A stretch of DNA of 64,000 nucleotides from Roseibium polysiphoniae (GCF_014842925.1 NZ_JACYXJ010000002.1:496001-560000), one strand, 5' to 3'. Counted from the first letter of the stretch, positions 53,050 through 60,517 are shown. The notes: generated from the letters alone by a model not told the origin. Made by a program: numbers and translations.

Positions 53050-54363
53050 CAGTTCTGCGTCGCCGAGGGTTTTTTGCAGGATTGCGGTCATTTGCGTCAG
53101 CTCTTCCTCCGTAGAGACCAGGGCAGGCGCGAAGATGAGCGCGTCGCCGGTGGCCTTTACGTGTAGCCCTTCGTCAAAGAGGCGGCGCTGGACGATCGAG
53201 CCTTTTTCACCCGGTGCGGCGCCTGGTTTCAACTGGATGCCCGACATCATGCCATAGCCGCGCAGATCGGTGACCTGAGGCAGGTTGCGCAGTGAATACA
53301 CCAGATCCAGGAAGGTGTCCGAAAGGGCTTTGCCACGCTCGAACAGCCGATCATCCTCGTAGATCTTCAAGGTGGCCAATGCGGCAGCGCAGGCGACGGG
53401 GTGTGCCGAGTAGGTGTATCCATGCATCAACTCTGGCCGGTCCGCGGTGATGGATTGAATTACCCGCGTCTGGATCTCTGTCTTGACCGCCACGGCGCTC
53501 ATTGGAATTGCGCCGTTGGTCAGCGCCTTTGCCATGGTCATGACGTCAGGTGTTACGCCGAACTCCTGGCTTGCGAAGGCCGCACCGGTTCGGCCGAAGC
53601 CGGTGATGACCTCATCAAAGACCAGCAGGATGCCGTATTTGTCCGCGATTTCGCGCAGCCGTTTCAAGTAGCCAACGGGCGGTACGATGGTGCCAATTGA
53701 GCCGGCGATCGGCTCGACGAAGACGGCCGCAATGGTTTCTCCACCATAGGTCTGGCAGATCGCCTCAAGATCGTCCGCCAAGTGAGCGCCATCTTCGGGC
53801 TGGCCGCGCGTGTATCTCTGGTCTTCGTTCCATGTGTGGCGCATATGAACGACGTCGCAGGTAATTCCGCCAAAGTCCCGCCGGTTGCCGACCATGCCGG
53901 CGAGCGACGTTCCGCCAAGGTTCACACCGTGATAGCCCCAGGCACGTGAGACCAGCTTGGTCCGCTGAGGGTCACCATTCGCCTTGTGATAGGCAAGGCA
54001 AATCTTGATCGCGCTGTCGACAGCTTCCGATCCGGATGAGGCGAAGAAGATACGGTCCAAGCCCTCTGGCAGTAGACCGCTAAGCTTTTCCGCCAATTCG
54101 AATGAGATCGGCGCAGCGCGTTGGAAATGAGGCGTGTAGTCGAGCTTCTGGATTTGCTCGTAAACCGCTTCGGCAATCTCGCTGCGCCCATGACCAGCGG
54201 CACAGGTGAAAAGCCCGGAGGAACCATCGAGAACTTCACGGCCTTCTGGTGTCCAGTATTTCACGCCCTTTGCGCTTTCAAACATCTGGGGCTCGGCATG
54301 GAACAGGCGGTTGTTGGAAAACGGCAACCAATGGTGATCCATGTTGACGGGCATCTGGGTCAT
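53044..54363 (-). CDS. Class III (omega) aminotransferase
   Basis: 439 residues from the ATG at 54363 (MTQMPVNMDHHWLPFSNNR); the frame open to 54447 lacks family similarity. PLP-site features: GSEAVDSAIKICLAYHKANG, WGYHGVNLGGTSLAG, LLVFDEVITGFGRTG and the Schiff-base lysine in MTMAKALTNGAIP. The N-terminal HHWLPFSNNR block is typical of beta-alanine:pyruvate and taurine/polyamine:pyruvate aminotransferases. It would remove the terminal amino group of a compound imported by the PotABCD-like system. Confidence 0.92.
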   Translation of the reverse strand: MTQMPVNMDHHWLPFSNNRLFHAEPQMFESAKGVKYWTPEGREVLDGSSGLFTCAAGHGRSEIAEAVYEQIQKLDYTPHFQRAAPISFELAEKLSGLLPEGLDRIFFASSGSEAVDSAIKICLAYHKANGDPQRTKLVSRAWGYHGVNLGGTSLAGMVGNRRDFGGITCDVVHMRHTWNEDQRYTRGQPEDGAHLADDLEAICQTYGGETIAAVFVEPIAGSIGTIVPPVGYLKRLREIADKYGILLVFDEVITGFGRTGAAFASQEFGVTPDVMTMAKALTNGAIPMSAVAVKTEIQTRVIQSITADRPELMHGYTYSAHPVACAAALATLKIYEDDRLFERGKALSDTFLDLVYSLRNLPQVTDLRGYGMMSGIQLKPGAAPGEKGSIVQRRLFDEGLHVKATGDALIFAPALVSTEEELTQMTAILQKTLGDAELA

Positions 54364-54542
54364 GGCAGGGCGATCCTTTGAAATATACTCTTTCGCCCAG
54401 TTAGAACTCTCTCGTCTGCCGACTTTAGATCCAGAAGCCAAATTCATAAGGGCCAGAACGCGAGAGGCGACTTTTGGGTATTGTCTGCAATGGCGCCGGG
54501 ACTAAGGTGCGACAAACTTTGCAACCACGCAGGAGCTTCGCC

Positions 54543-55295
54543 ATGACTGGCACTATTCTCATCACGGGCACCACATCCGGTTTTGGCGCGGCCACGGCGC
54601 GGCTCTTCGCGCAAAATGGCTGGCTGGTGATCGGGACGGGACGCAGGGCTGAGCGCCTGGAGGAATTGAAGGCTGAGCTGGGTGAGAGCTTTTACGGTCT
54701 GGTTTTCGACATTACAGACGAAGATGCGACCAAGTCTGCGCTTGAAAGTCTTCCTGAGGCGTTCAAGGAAATTGATGTTCTCGTCAATAACGCTGGCCTT
54801 GCGCTTGGAACCGCCTCCGCTCCCGAGACCAAGCTTTCGGATTGGAAGACCATGGTCGACACGAATGTCACGGGCCTTTTGACGATCACTGACCTGCTGT
54901 TGCCGATGCTCATCGCGCGCAAGGGAATGATTGTGAACCTATCTTCTATCGCCGCCACCTGGCCCTATCCGGGGGGGAACGTCTATGCCGGGACCAAAGC
55001 ATTCCTGCGTCAGTTTTCTCTCGGTCTGCGGTCGGACCTGCATGGCAAGGGTGTGCGCGTGACGTCGATCGAACCGGGGCTCTGCGAGAGCGAGTTCACA
55101 ATGGTCCGGACTGGCGGCAACAAGGAAGCCTATGACGCGCTTTATGGCGGCGCGCATGCGATCCAACCTGAAGACATTGCCAATACCATTTTCTGGGTGG
55201 CGACCCAGCCCAAGCACATCAACATCAACTCGCTCGAGGTGATGCCGGTCAGCCAGTCCTGGGGTGGTTGGCAAATTGCCCGCGACCCAAGTTAG
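54543..55295 (+). CDS. Short-chain dehydrogenase/reductase, YdfG-like
   Basis: 250 residues from the ATG at 54543 (MTGTILITGTTSGFG). Cofactor motif TGTTSGFG, NNAGLALG, catalytic Ser in NLSSIAATW and YAGTK with Tyr and Lys. GTGRRAERLEELKAELGE suggests NADP preference. YdfG relatives oxidise 3-hydroxy acids such as serine or 3-hydroxypropionate, which would fit reduction of the semialdehyde released by the adjacent aminotransferase. It is divergent from that aminotransferase gene. Confidence 0.9.
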   Translation: MTGTILITGTTSGFGAATARLFAQNGWLVIGTGRRAERLEELKAELGESFYGLVFDITDEDATKSALESLPEAFKEIDVLVNNAGLALGTASAPETKLSDWKTMVDTNVTGLLTITDLLLPMLIARKGMIVNLSSIAATWPYPGGNVYAGTKAFLRQFSLGLRSDLHGKGVRVTSIEPGLCESEFTMVRTGGNKEAYDALYGGAHAIQPEDIANTIFWVATQPKHININSLEVMPVSQSWGGWQIARDPS

Positions 55296-55306
55296 CGCCC
55301 ACTGAC

Positions 55307-55343
55307 CCATGGGCTGATGAAAAGGTTCCGCATCAGCCCATGG
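55307..55343 (+). terminator. Strong hairpin after the SDR gene
   Basis: CCATGGGCTGATG (55307-55319) pairs perfectly over 13 bases with CATCAGCCCATGG (55331-55343), starting 12 bases after the stop. No T-tract follows, so it may be a terminator or an mRNA 3' stabiliser. Confidence 0.6.
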
Positions 55344-55524
55344 CCGGCATGGCAATTATTCCTATGTTCACCGCACTGTTGAAACTTTCGGCAAAATAAT
55401 TCTCAGAATGCACAGTTTATGGTCGTGCGACTTCATGCGAATGAAATTTTATCTGCACCCGTCACACAAATAAAACGACGCTAAACTTTGGTTTTACTGC
55501 GATAAATCCGCAGGCAATGCGATC
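55344..55524. other. AT-rich non-coding region upstream of the guanidine operon
   Basis: No gene is seen here. The stretch is AT-richer than its surroundings, as expected for the enhancer and looping region of a sigma-54 promoter. I found GCAC and GTGC half-sites (for example near 55416-55435) but not with the spacing of a consensus NtrC site. Confidence 0.5.
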
Positions 55525-55540
55525 TGGCACGGCTATTGCT
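55525..55540 (+). promoter_or_regulatory. Sigma-54 (-24/-12) promoter of the guanidine operon
   Basis: TGGCACGGCTATTGCT is a full match to TGGCACG-N4-TTGC-W, with GG and GC exactly 10 bases apart. The predicted start is about 55551, just before the first conserved base of the riboswitch, so promoter and aptamer fit each other. This indicates nitrogen-status control by an enhancer-binding protein. Confidence 0.85.
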
Positions 55541-55554
55541 TTTACCAACTCGTG

Positions 55555-55690
55555 CAGCGCGCCTAGGGATCCGGTTTGATCTTCCGAAACTTGAAGATCA
55601 AACACAGGACCGAGAGGCGCACGCCGGACACGTGATCTTCAGATCGCTCATAGTCCGGTGACACGGCGGGACAAAAACCCGGGAGACCAC
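55555..55690 (+). promoter_or_regulatory. Guanidine-I (ykkC) riboswitch aptamer
   Basis: The conserved blocks of the guanidine-I class occur in order: CCTAGGGATCCGG (55562 on), GGACCGAGAG (55607-55616) and ACACGGCGGGACAAAAACCC followed by GGGAGA (55661-55686). A stem formed by TTTGATCTTC ... GAAGATCAAA (55574-55602) lies between the first two, and TCCGG/CCGGA pairs in the middle part. This class binds free guanidinium and usually switches expression on. It sits between the sigma-54 promoter and the importer operon on the plus strand. Confidence 0.93.
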
Positions 55691-55723
55691 TGCACAGGTT
55701 TGCGCGCGCAGACCTTCTCCCGG
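55679..55723 (+). promoter_or_regulatory. Expression-platform hairpin competing with the riboswitch
   Basis: CCGGGAGA, the conserved 3' end of the aptamer (55679-55686), is perfectly complementary to TCTCCCGG (55716-55723). The loop holds TGCGCGCGCA flanked by GGT/ACC, which can extend the structure. No T-tract follows. TCTCC can instead pair with GGAGA of the ribosome-binding site (55774-55778), so attenuation and translational control are both possible; the direction is unresolved. Confidence 0.6.
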
Positions 55724-55789
55724 ATGTGCGCGAAAGCCTCTTTCAACGGCTGCCCGATGAGGCGGCCAAGACAGGAGACGCGTACAGCC

Positions 55790-56860
55790 ATGATCCGGAC
55801 TTTCGCCAAATCCCTCTGCCTTGCCGCGGCCGTTGCCATGCCGCTTGCCACACCATCCGCCCTTGCTGCGGAAAAGACCGATTTTTCGGTCTGCTGGTCC
55901 ATCTATGTCGGTTGGATGCCCTGGGGCTATCTACAGGACAGCGGCATCATGAAAAAATGGGCCGATAAATACGATATCTCCGTCGATATCGTTCAAATCA
56001 ACGACTATGTGGAATCCATCAACCAGTACACGGCCGGACAATATGACGGCTGCTCCATGACCAACATGGATGCGTTGTCCATCCCCGCCGGCGGCGGTGT
56101 CGATACGACGGCGCTGATCGTGGGCGATTATTCCAACGGCAACGACGGCATTATCCTGAAAGACAAGACGGAACTTGCCGAGATCAAGGGCCAGACGGTC
56201 AACCTCGTTGAGCTTTCGGTGTCCCACTATTTGCTCGCCCGCGCGCTCGATACCGTCGGGCTGAGCGAAAAAGACCTGACCGTCGTCAACACGTCCGACG
56301 CGGACATGATTGCGGCCTATGCAACGGATGATGTGACGTCGGTTGTGACCTGGAACCCGCTGCTTTCCGAAATCGAAGCGGAGGCCAATGCGACCAAGGT
56401 CTTCGACAGTTCCGGTATCCCGGGCGAGATCATCGACGTCATGATGGTCAACACCGAGACGCTCGCGGACAATCCGGCGTTCGGCAAGGCGCTCACTGGC
56501 GCTTGGTATGAACTCATGACCCTGATGTCCTCGGACAGCGATGAGGGCGCCGCGGCTCGTACCGCCATGGCCGAAGCATCTGGCACGGATTTGCCAGGTT
56601 ATGACGCGCAGCTGGCGACAACCAAGATGTTCTATGCGCCTGCTGAGGCCGTCGCCTTCACTGAATCCGACGAATTGCCGGACACGATGAAGTTCGTTGC
56701 CGAATTCCTCTTCGACAACGGGATCCTCGGTGAGGGGGCTCCGAGCCCTGAGTTCGTCGGAGTGGCCTTCCCGGACGGATCGGTCTTCGGCGACGAGGGC
56801 AACGTCAAACTGCGGTTCGATACATCCTTCATGAAGATGGCTGCTGACGGCAGCCTCTAA
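55790..56860 (+). CDS. Guanidine/urea-type ABC transporter substrate-binding protein (urea carboxylase region family)
   Basis: 356 residues from the ATG at 55790, with AGGAGA about 11 bases upstream. Signal peptide: MIRTFAKSLCLAAAVAMPLA with cleavage near SALA-AEK. The mature start FSVCWSIYVGWMPWGYLQD and the stretch NDYVESINQYTAGQYDGCSM are hallmarks of the periplasmic proteins first noticed beside urea carboxylase genes, a subset of the taurine/nitrate binding-protein superfamily. Urea carboxylases linked to guanidine-I riboswitches are now known to act on guanidine, so guanidinium is the likely ligand. It is the first gene under the riboswitch. Confidence 0.93.
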   Translation: MIRTFAKSLCLAAAVAMPLATPSALAAEKTDFSVCWSIYVGWMPWGYLQDSGIMKKWADKYDISVDIVQINDYVESINQYTAGQYDGCSMTNMDALSIPAGGGVDTTALIVGDYSNGNDGIILKDKTELAEIKGQTVNLVELSVSHYLLARALDTVGLSEKDLTVVNTSDADMIAAYATDDVTSVVTWNPLLSEIEAEANATKVFDSSGIPGEIIDVMMVNTETLADNPAFGKALTGAWYELMTLMSSDSDEGAAARTAMAEASGTDLPGYDAQLATTKMFYAPAEAVAFTESDELPDTMKFVAEFLFDNGILGEGAPSPEFVGVAFPDGSVFGDEGNVKLRFDTSFMKMAADGSL

Positions 56861-56880
56861 GCCCATTCCATGAAACCGGT

Positions 56881-56912
56881 ACCCGGCTTGGCGCGACAGT
56901 GCTGAGCCGGGT
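56881..56912 (+). other. Intercistronic stem-loop between guanidine binding-protein and permease genes
   Basis: ACCCGGCT (56881-56888) pairs perfectly with AGCCGGGT (56905-56912) in the 70-base gap after the binding-protein stop. It probably sets the ratio of binding protein to membrane subunits. Confidence 0.5.
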
Positions 56913-56930
56913 CAACGGAAAGGCTTTCTC

Positions 56931-57752
56931 ATGCGGATCATCAATCTGAGACCCGGTCGGCTGACGTCTCTTGCGCTCGGCATTGTGCCTTTCGCAGGCG
57001 TGATCATTGCCTATGCGGTCGCGAGCCACTATCGACGGCTGGAAAACCCTGCAGACAAGCTGCTGCCGTCGCTGGAGAAGATGGGCGAAGCCTTCTGGCG
57101 AATGGCCTTTGTGCCGGACCGGCGCTCAGGTGATCTGCTTTTGTGGCTGGATACGTTCGACAGCCTCATGCGCCTTGGTGTTGGCATGGCGGTTGCCAGC
57201 CTGCTTGCCATAACACTCGGCATTGCGATCGGTTTCATTCCGCATGTCCGCTCTTCACTTGCGCCGTTCCTGGCAACCTTCTCTCTGATTCCGCCGATCA
57301 CAATTCTGCCCATTCTATTCATCTCTTTCGGCCTCGGGGAAGTTTCCAAAATCGCCCTGATCGTGATTGGTACAGCGCCTGTCATGATCCGCTACACCGC
57401 TCAGTCGGTGCTCGATATCCCGCGAGAGATGATCATCAAGGCCGAAACACTCGGCGCGTCAGTCTGGCAGATGATCACGCGGCTCGTCCTGCCGCAGGTC
57501 CTGCCAAAGGTGATCTCTTGTCTGAGATTAAGTCTCGTGCCGGCGTGGATCTTCCTGATTTCGGCCGAGGCTATCGCCTCCACCTCCGGGCTCGGCTACC
57601 GGATCTTTCTCGTGCGCCGCTATTTGGCGATGGATGTGATCCTGACATACGTCGTCTGGATCACCCTTCTGGCCTTCGTTCTCGATCGGCTTCTGCTTGC
57701 GCTTTCGAAACGTGCTTTCTCCTGGAACCATCTGGAAAGAGACAGCCTGTGA
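56931..57752 (+). CDS. Guanidine/urea-type ABC transporter permease
   Basis: 273 residues beginning MRIINLRPGRLTSLALGIVP. It has the nitrate/taurine-type permease architecture: six membrane segments, the VASLLAITLGIAIGFIPHV helix and the EAA loop MIIKAETLGASVWQMITRLVLP with its conserved glycine. PAWIFLISAEAIASTSGLGY is typical of this subfamily. Its stop overlaps the GTG of the ATPase gene. It should import guanidinium together with the proteins encoded on each side. Confidence 0.92.
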   Translation: MRIINLRPGRLTSLALGIVPFAGVIIAYAVASHYRRLENPADKLLPSLEKMGEAFWRMAFVPDRRSGDLLLWLDTFDSLMRLGVGMAVASLLAITLGIAIGFIPHVRSSLAPFLATFSLIPPITILPILFISFGLGEVSKIALIVIGTAPVMIRYTAQSVLDIPREMIIKAETLGASVWQMITRLVLPQVLPKVISCLRLSLVPAWIFLISAEAIASTSGLGYRIFLVRRYLAMDVILTYVVWITLLAFVLDRLLLALSKRAFSWNHLERDSL

Positions 57753-58546
57753 CCCACGAGACCAAGCTTTCAGTCCAAAATCTGTTCATGAGCTACGATG
57801 GCGCTCCGATCCTCGAACGGGTGAGCCTCGATGTCAGCGAAGGCAGCTTTTGCACCATCGTTGGTGCGTCCGGGTGCGGAAAGTCAACCTTTTTGAGACT
57901 GTTGCTTTCCCAGGAGAGGGCCTCTCGCGGGAAGATCCTTCTCGACGGTACGCCATTGCCGGAAGAGCCGACACCTGACCGGGGTATCGTTTTTCAGCGG
58001 TATTCAGTGTTTCCGCATCTCACTGTGGCAGAAAACCTGATCCTGGCGAACGAGTTCGAGGCCTCTCCAATCACGGGCCGACTGTTCGGTTCTGCTCGAA
58101 AAGAGGCGCTATGCGAGATTGAACCGCTGCTTGAACGTATCGGGCTCAATCAGGCAGCCAACCGTTACCCGGCGCAGCTTTCCGGCGGCATGCAACAACG
58201 TCTCGCCATTGCCCAGGCACTGATCAAGCGGCCGAAAGTCCTTCTTCTGGATGAACCCTTCGGCGCTCTGGATCCGGGTATCCGCGCCGACATGCACGAA
58301 CTTCTTCATGATCTCTGGCGCGAGCTCAACATGACGATCTTCATGGTGACACACGACATCCATGAAGCCTTCAAGCTCGGAACCAGGCTTCTGGTCTTCG
58401 ACAAGGTACGCCACGACCCCCAGGCACCTGAGGCTTATGGCGCGACCATCACCTACGACTTGCCGATCAAGGCCAATGACCGGGGCGACGCCGATCTGGT
58501 CGCCTTGGCCTCTGGCGAGAAACCAAACACTGCTGCAGACAGCTGA
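57749..58546 (+). CDS. Guanidine/urea-type ABC transporter ATPase
   Basis: 265 residues from the GTG at 57749 that overlaps the permease TGA; the frame open from 57143 lies inside the permease and is not used. Walker A GASGCGKST, Q-loop FQRYSVFPHL, signature LSGGMQQRLAIAQAL, Walker B LLLDEPFGALD and switch His in VTHDIHEAFKLG. The C-terminal tail DLPIKANDRGDADLVALAS matches the urea-carboxylase-region importer ATPases. It is directly followed by the ureohydrolase gene. Confidence 0.92.
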   Translation: MTHETKLSVQNLFMSYDGAPILERVSLDVSEGSFCTIVGASGCGKSTFLRLLLSQERASRGKILLDGTPLPEEPTPDRGIVFQRYSVFPHLTVAENLILANEFEASPITGRLFGSARKEALCEIEPLLERIGLNQAANRYPAQLSGGMQQRLAIAQALIKRPKVLLLDEPFGALDPGIRADMHELLHDLWRELNMTIFMVTHDIHEAFKLGTRLLVFDKVRHDPQAPEAYGATITYDLPIKANDRGDADLVALASGEKPNTAADS

Positions 58547-58562
58547 GAAAGGGAGAACCTTC

Positions 58563-59801
58563 ATGACCACGTTCGACAACCAGGGGCCTGTGACCCGAAG
58601 CAAGGCCGCTGGCCAGATAGGTGTTCGCGAGCCTTCGCGGCAGCATCACCCCGACTTCGACAAGCTGCAGCTGCGTGGTTGGAAATCGGCAGAAAAGGAA
58701 GCTTTGCTGCCATCCGCCGCCTGGGAGAAGGAGAAACAGTGGGCTCTGAGGATGGGGCTTACGGGGGCCGAGTCCATCAACGACAAGTCGATCCCGACAT
58801 TTGCCCGGGGCGAGCTGCCGCATTATGCCGGCATCAACACGTTTTTGAAGGCGCCTTACATCGAGGATGTCACACAGGTTGGTGCCTATGATGCGGCGGT
58901 CATCGGCATTCCTTTTGACGGCGGCACGACTTATCGGCCAGGCACGCGGTTTGGTCCGCAGGGCGTGCGCAAGATTTCCGCGCTTTACACGCCCTATAAC
59001 TACGAGATGGGCGTGGACCTGCGCGAGCAGATGACCCTTTGCGATGTCGGCGATGTCTTCACCATCCCAGCCAATATCGAAAAGACCTTCGACCAGATTA
59101 CGCGCGCGGTGTCCCATGTGGTTTCGTCCGGGGCGCTGCCGATCATGATCGGCGGGGACCATTCTATTGGCTTTCCATGCGTGCGCGGGATCGCGCAGTG
59201 CACCTCCAAGCGTATTGGCATCGTCCACTTCGACCGTCATATCGACATCCAGGAAAAGGATCTCGATGAGCGGATGCATACGACGCCATGGTTCCACGCA
59301 ACTGATCTGGCGAATGTGCCTGCGGTCAACCTTGTTCAGGTGGGTATCGGTGGCTGGCAGGTGCCGCGCGAAGGCGTCGAGGTTGCCCGTGAGCGCAACA
59401 CCAACATCTTCACCATGCGCGATGTCGAGGAGCTTGGTCTGGCCGAAACGGCGGCCAGAGCGTTGGAGCTGGCCTGGAAGGACGCGGATGCCGTCTATAT
59501 TTCGTTCGATATCGACAGCGTGGACTGCGGTTTCGTTCCGGGAACAGGCTGGCCGGAGCCCGGTGGTTTTCTGCCCCGCGAAGCGCTTGAGCTCGTCTCT
59601 CTTGTCGCCAAGGAAGGGATCTGTGGGCTCGAAGTTGTCGAGGTGTCGCCGCCTTACGATTGCTCCGATATCACCGCGCTTCTGGCGACGCGGGTCATCG
59701 TTGATGTGCTGGGAACGTTGGTGTCCCACGGTAAAATGGGCTCGCACAAATCGATCATCGACAAGCCGGTGTCCATTCCGGCTGGTCCGGACGTGGGGTG
59801 A
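58563..59801 (+). CDS. Ureohydrolase-family enzyme, probable Ni-dependent guanidine hydrolase (GdmH-like)
   Basis: 412 residues from the ATG at 58563, with GGGAGAA upstream. All six metal ligands of ureohydrolases are present: H200 (GGDHS), D224, H226 and D228 (HFDRHIDI), and D316 and D318 (FDIDSVD). Plain agmatinases are about 310 residues; this protein has an extra N-terminal region of about 80 residues and a distinctive HFDRHIDIQEKDLDERMHT segment, features I associate with the guanidine hydrolase of cyanobacteria. That enzyme splits guanidine to urea and ammonia with nickel. Riboswitch and importer context support guanidine; annotation pipelines would call it agmatinase. Confidence 0.85.
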   Translation: MTTFDNQGPVTRSKAAGQIGVREPSRQHHPDFDKLQLRGWKSAEKEALLPSAAWEKEKQWALRMGLTGAESINDKSIPTFARGELPHYAGINTFLKAPYIEDVTQVGAYDAAVIGIPFDGGTTYRPGTRFGPQGVRKISALYTPYNYEMGVDLREQMTLCDVGDVFTIPANIEKTFDQITRAVSHVVSSGALPIMIGGDHSIGFPCVRGIAQCTSKRIGIVHFDRHIDIQEKDLDERMHTTPWFHATDLANVPAVNLVQVGIGGWQVPREGVEVARERNTNIFTMRDVEELGLAETAARALELAWKDADAVYISFDIDSVDCGFVPGTGWPEPGGFLPREALELVSLVAKEGICGLEVVEVSPPYDCSDITALLATRVIVDVLGTLVSHGKMGSHKSIIDKPVSIPAGPDVG

Positions 59802-59806
59802 TCGTC

Positions 59807-60274
59807 ATGGCACATGCTCATCACCACCATCCTCATAGCCATGATCATCACGATCATGGTCCTGGGCACAATCATGGCCACGGACATGATCATCTGCATT
59901 CGCATGTCCATGGCACGTCAAATCACGAAAAGACCGAAGAACTTCAGGTGCTGGCGACAAGCTTTGTCGACGGCTTTAGGTCGGCTGAAGACAAGATCAG
60001 CTACCTGAGGCTTTCGGGCATTCCCTTTCAGAAACCGGGAAGCGATGGCCTGACGCTTAATCTCGTTGACGCGGCCATTGCATCCAACTGGCAGATCGGC
60101 ACTGCATCGCCTGCTTTTGCATCGCGTGAGCTGGTCTATATGCCGTTCCCCGGCAACATGGTCTCCCAGCGTGAGACTATGACCTTCACCTATGTGTCTT
60201 TGAGCGAACGCGCAGATGTTGATCTGGTCGACATTCTGCGGGAGCGCATTGAAAGCGGAGAAACAAATCCATGA
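59807..60274 (+). CDS. Histidine-rich protein, candidate metallochaperone of the hydrolase
   Basis: 155 residues from the ATG at 59807; a GTG three codons earlier is possible. Residues 1-40 hold 19 histidines in HHHH, HSHDHHDH and repeated GH/HG units, a metal-storage type tail as in UreE or HypB, though the rest resembles neither. Residues about 42-155 look like a compact folded domain (LQVLATSFVDGFRSAEDKIS, YLRLSGIPFQKPGSDGLTL, MPFPGNMVSQRETMTFTYV) with no P-loop and no cysteine motif. I do not recognise the family. It starts 5 bases after the hydrolase stop and overlaps the next gene, so delivery of nickel to the hydrolase is a reasonable inference. Confidence 0.82.
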   Translation: MAHAHHHHPHSHDHHDHGPGHNHGHGHDHLHSHVHGTSNHEKTEELQVLATSFVDGFRSAEDKISYLRLSGIPFQKPGSDGLTLNLVDAAIASNWQIGTASPAFASRELVYMPFPGNMVSQRETMTFTYVSLSERADVDLVDILRERIESGETNP

Positions 60275-60477
60275 AAACGGTTACGACCCATCTCTTGACT
60301 GCAGCCGCCAGCCTTGCGGCAATCTCGCCAGCCCTGGCGCATTCGGGCGACCATGGCGAGGTGCATTTGCGTGAGGCCGCGACGCATCTCCTGTCATCCC
60401 CCCTCCATATGGCGGTGGTCGCCGCTGGTGGTGTGCTTTTGGCGACACTCATCTGGTGGCGGGTTTCCAAACGATAA
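60271..60477 (+). CDS. Small His-containing membrane protein
   Basis: 68 residues. A signal peptide (MKTVTTHLLTAAASLAAISP, cleavage after ALA near residue 23) is followed by a short periplasmic stretch HSGDHGEVHLREAATHLLSS, rich in His and acidic residues, and a single membrane helix MAVVAAGGVLLATLIWW ending in RVSKR. The start overlaps the His-rich gene stop by 4 bases. The His/Asp/Glu segment resembles the N-termini of HupE/UreJ-type metal transporters but only one helix remains. A role in metal capture is inferred only. Confidence 0.75.
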   Translation: MKTVTTHLLTAAASLAAISPALAHSGDHGEVHLREAATHLLSSPLHMAVVAAGGVLLATLIWWRVSKR

Positions 60478-60483
60478 GCGTAG

Positions 60484-60517
60484 TTCCCGCCGCGATTTTT
60501 GATATCCGCGGCGGGAA
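60484..60517 (+). terminator. Hairpin ending the guanidine operon
   Basis: TTCCCGCCGCG (60484-60494) pairs perfectly over 11 bases with CGCGGCGGGAA (60507-60517), starting 7 bases after the last stop codon. The loop carries a T5 run; no T-tract follows the stem. It probably marks the operon end. Confidence 0.65.

Noticed and set aside
55344..55524. NtrC enhancer sites upstream of the guanidine promoter
   Set aside because: GCAC and GTGC half-sites occur, but not in the GCAC-N7-GTGC-like spacing expected, so I did not call any.
57143..57748. N-terminal extension of the guanidine importer ATPase
   Set aside because: It lies within the permease gene in another frame; the GTG at 57749 overlapping the permease stop gives the family's normal length.
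58467..59747. A 426-codon minus-strand open frame
   Set aside because: It is antisense to the guanidine-hydrolase-like gene, whose metal ligands are all in place; the minus-strand product has no recognisable features.
58563..59801. Calling the ureohydrolase agmatinase
   Set aside because: The N-terminal extension, the HFDRHIDIQEKDLDERMHT segment, the riboswitch and the importer all point to guanidine rather than agmatine.
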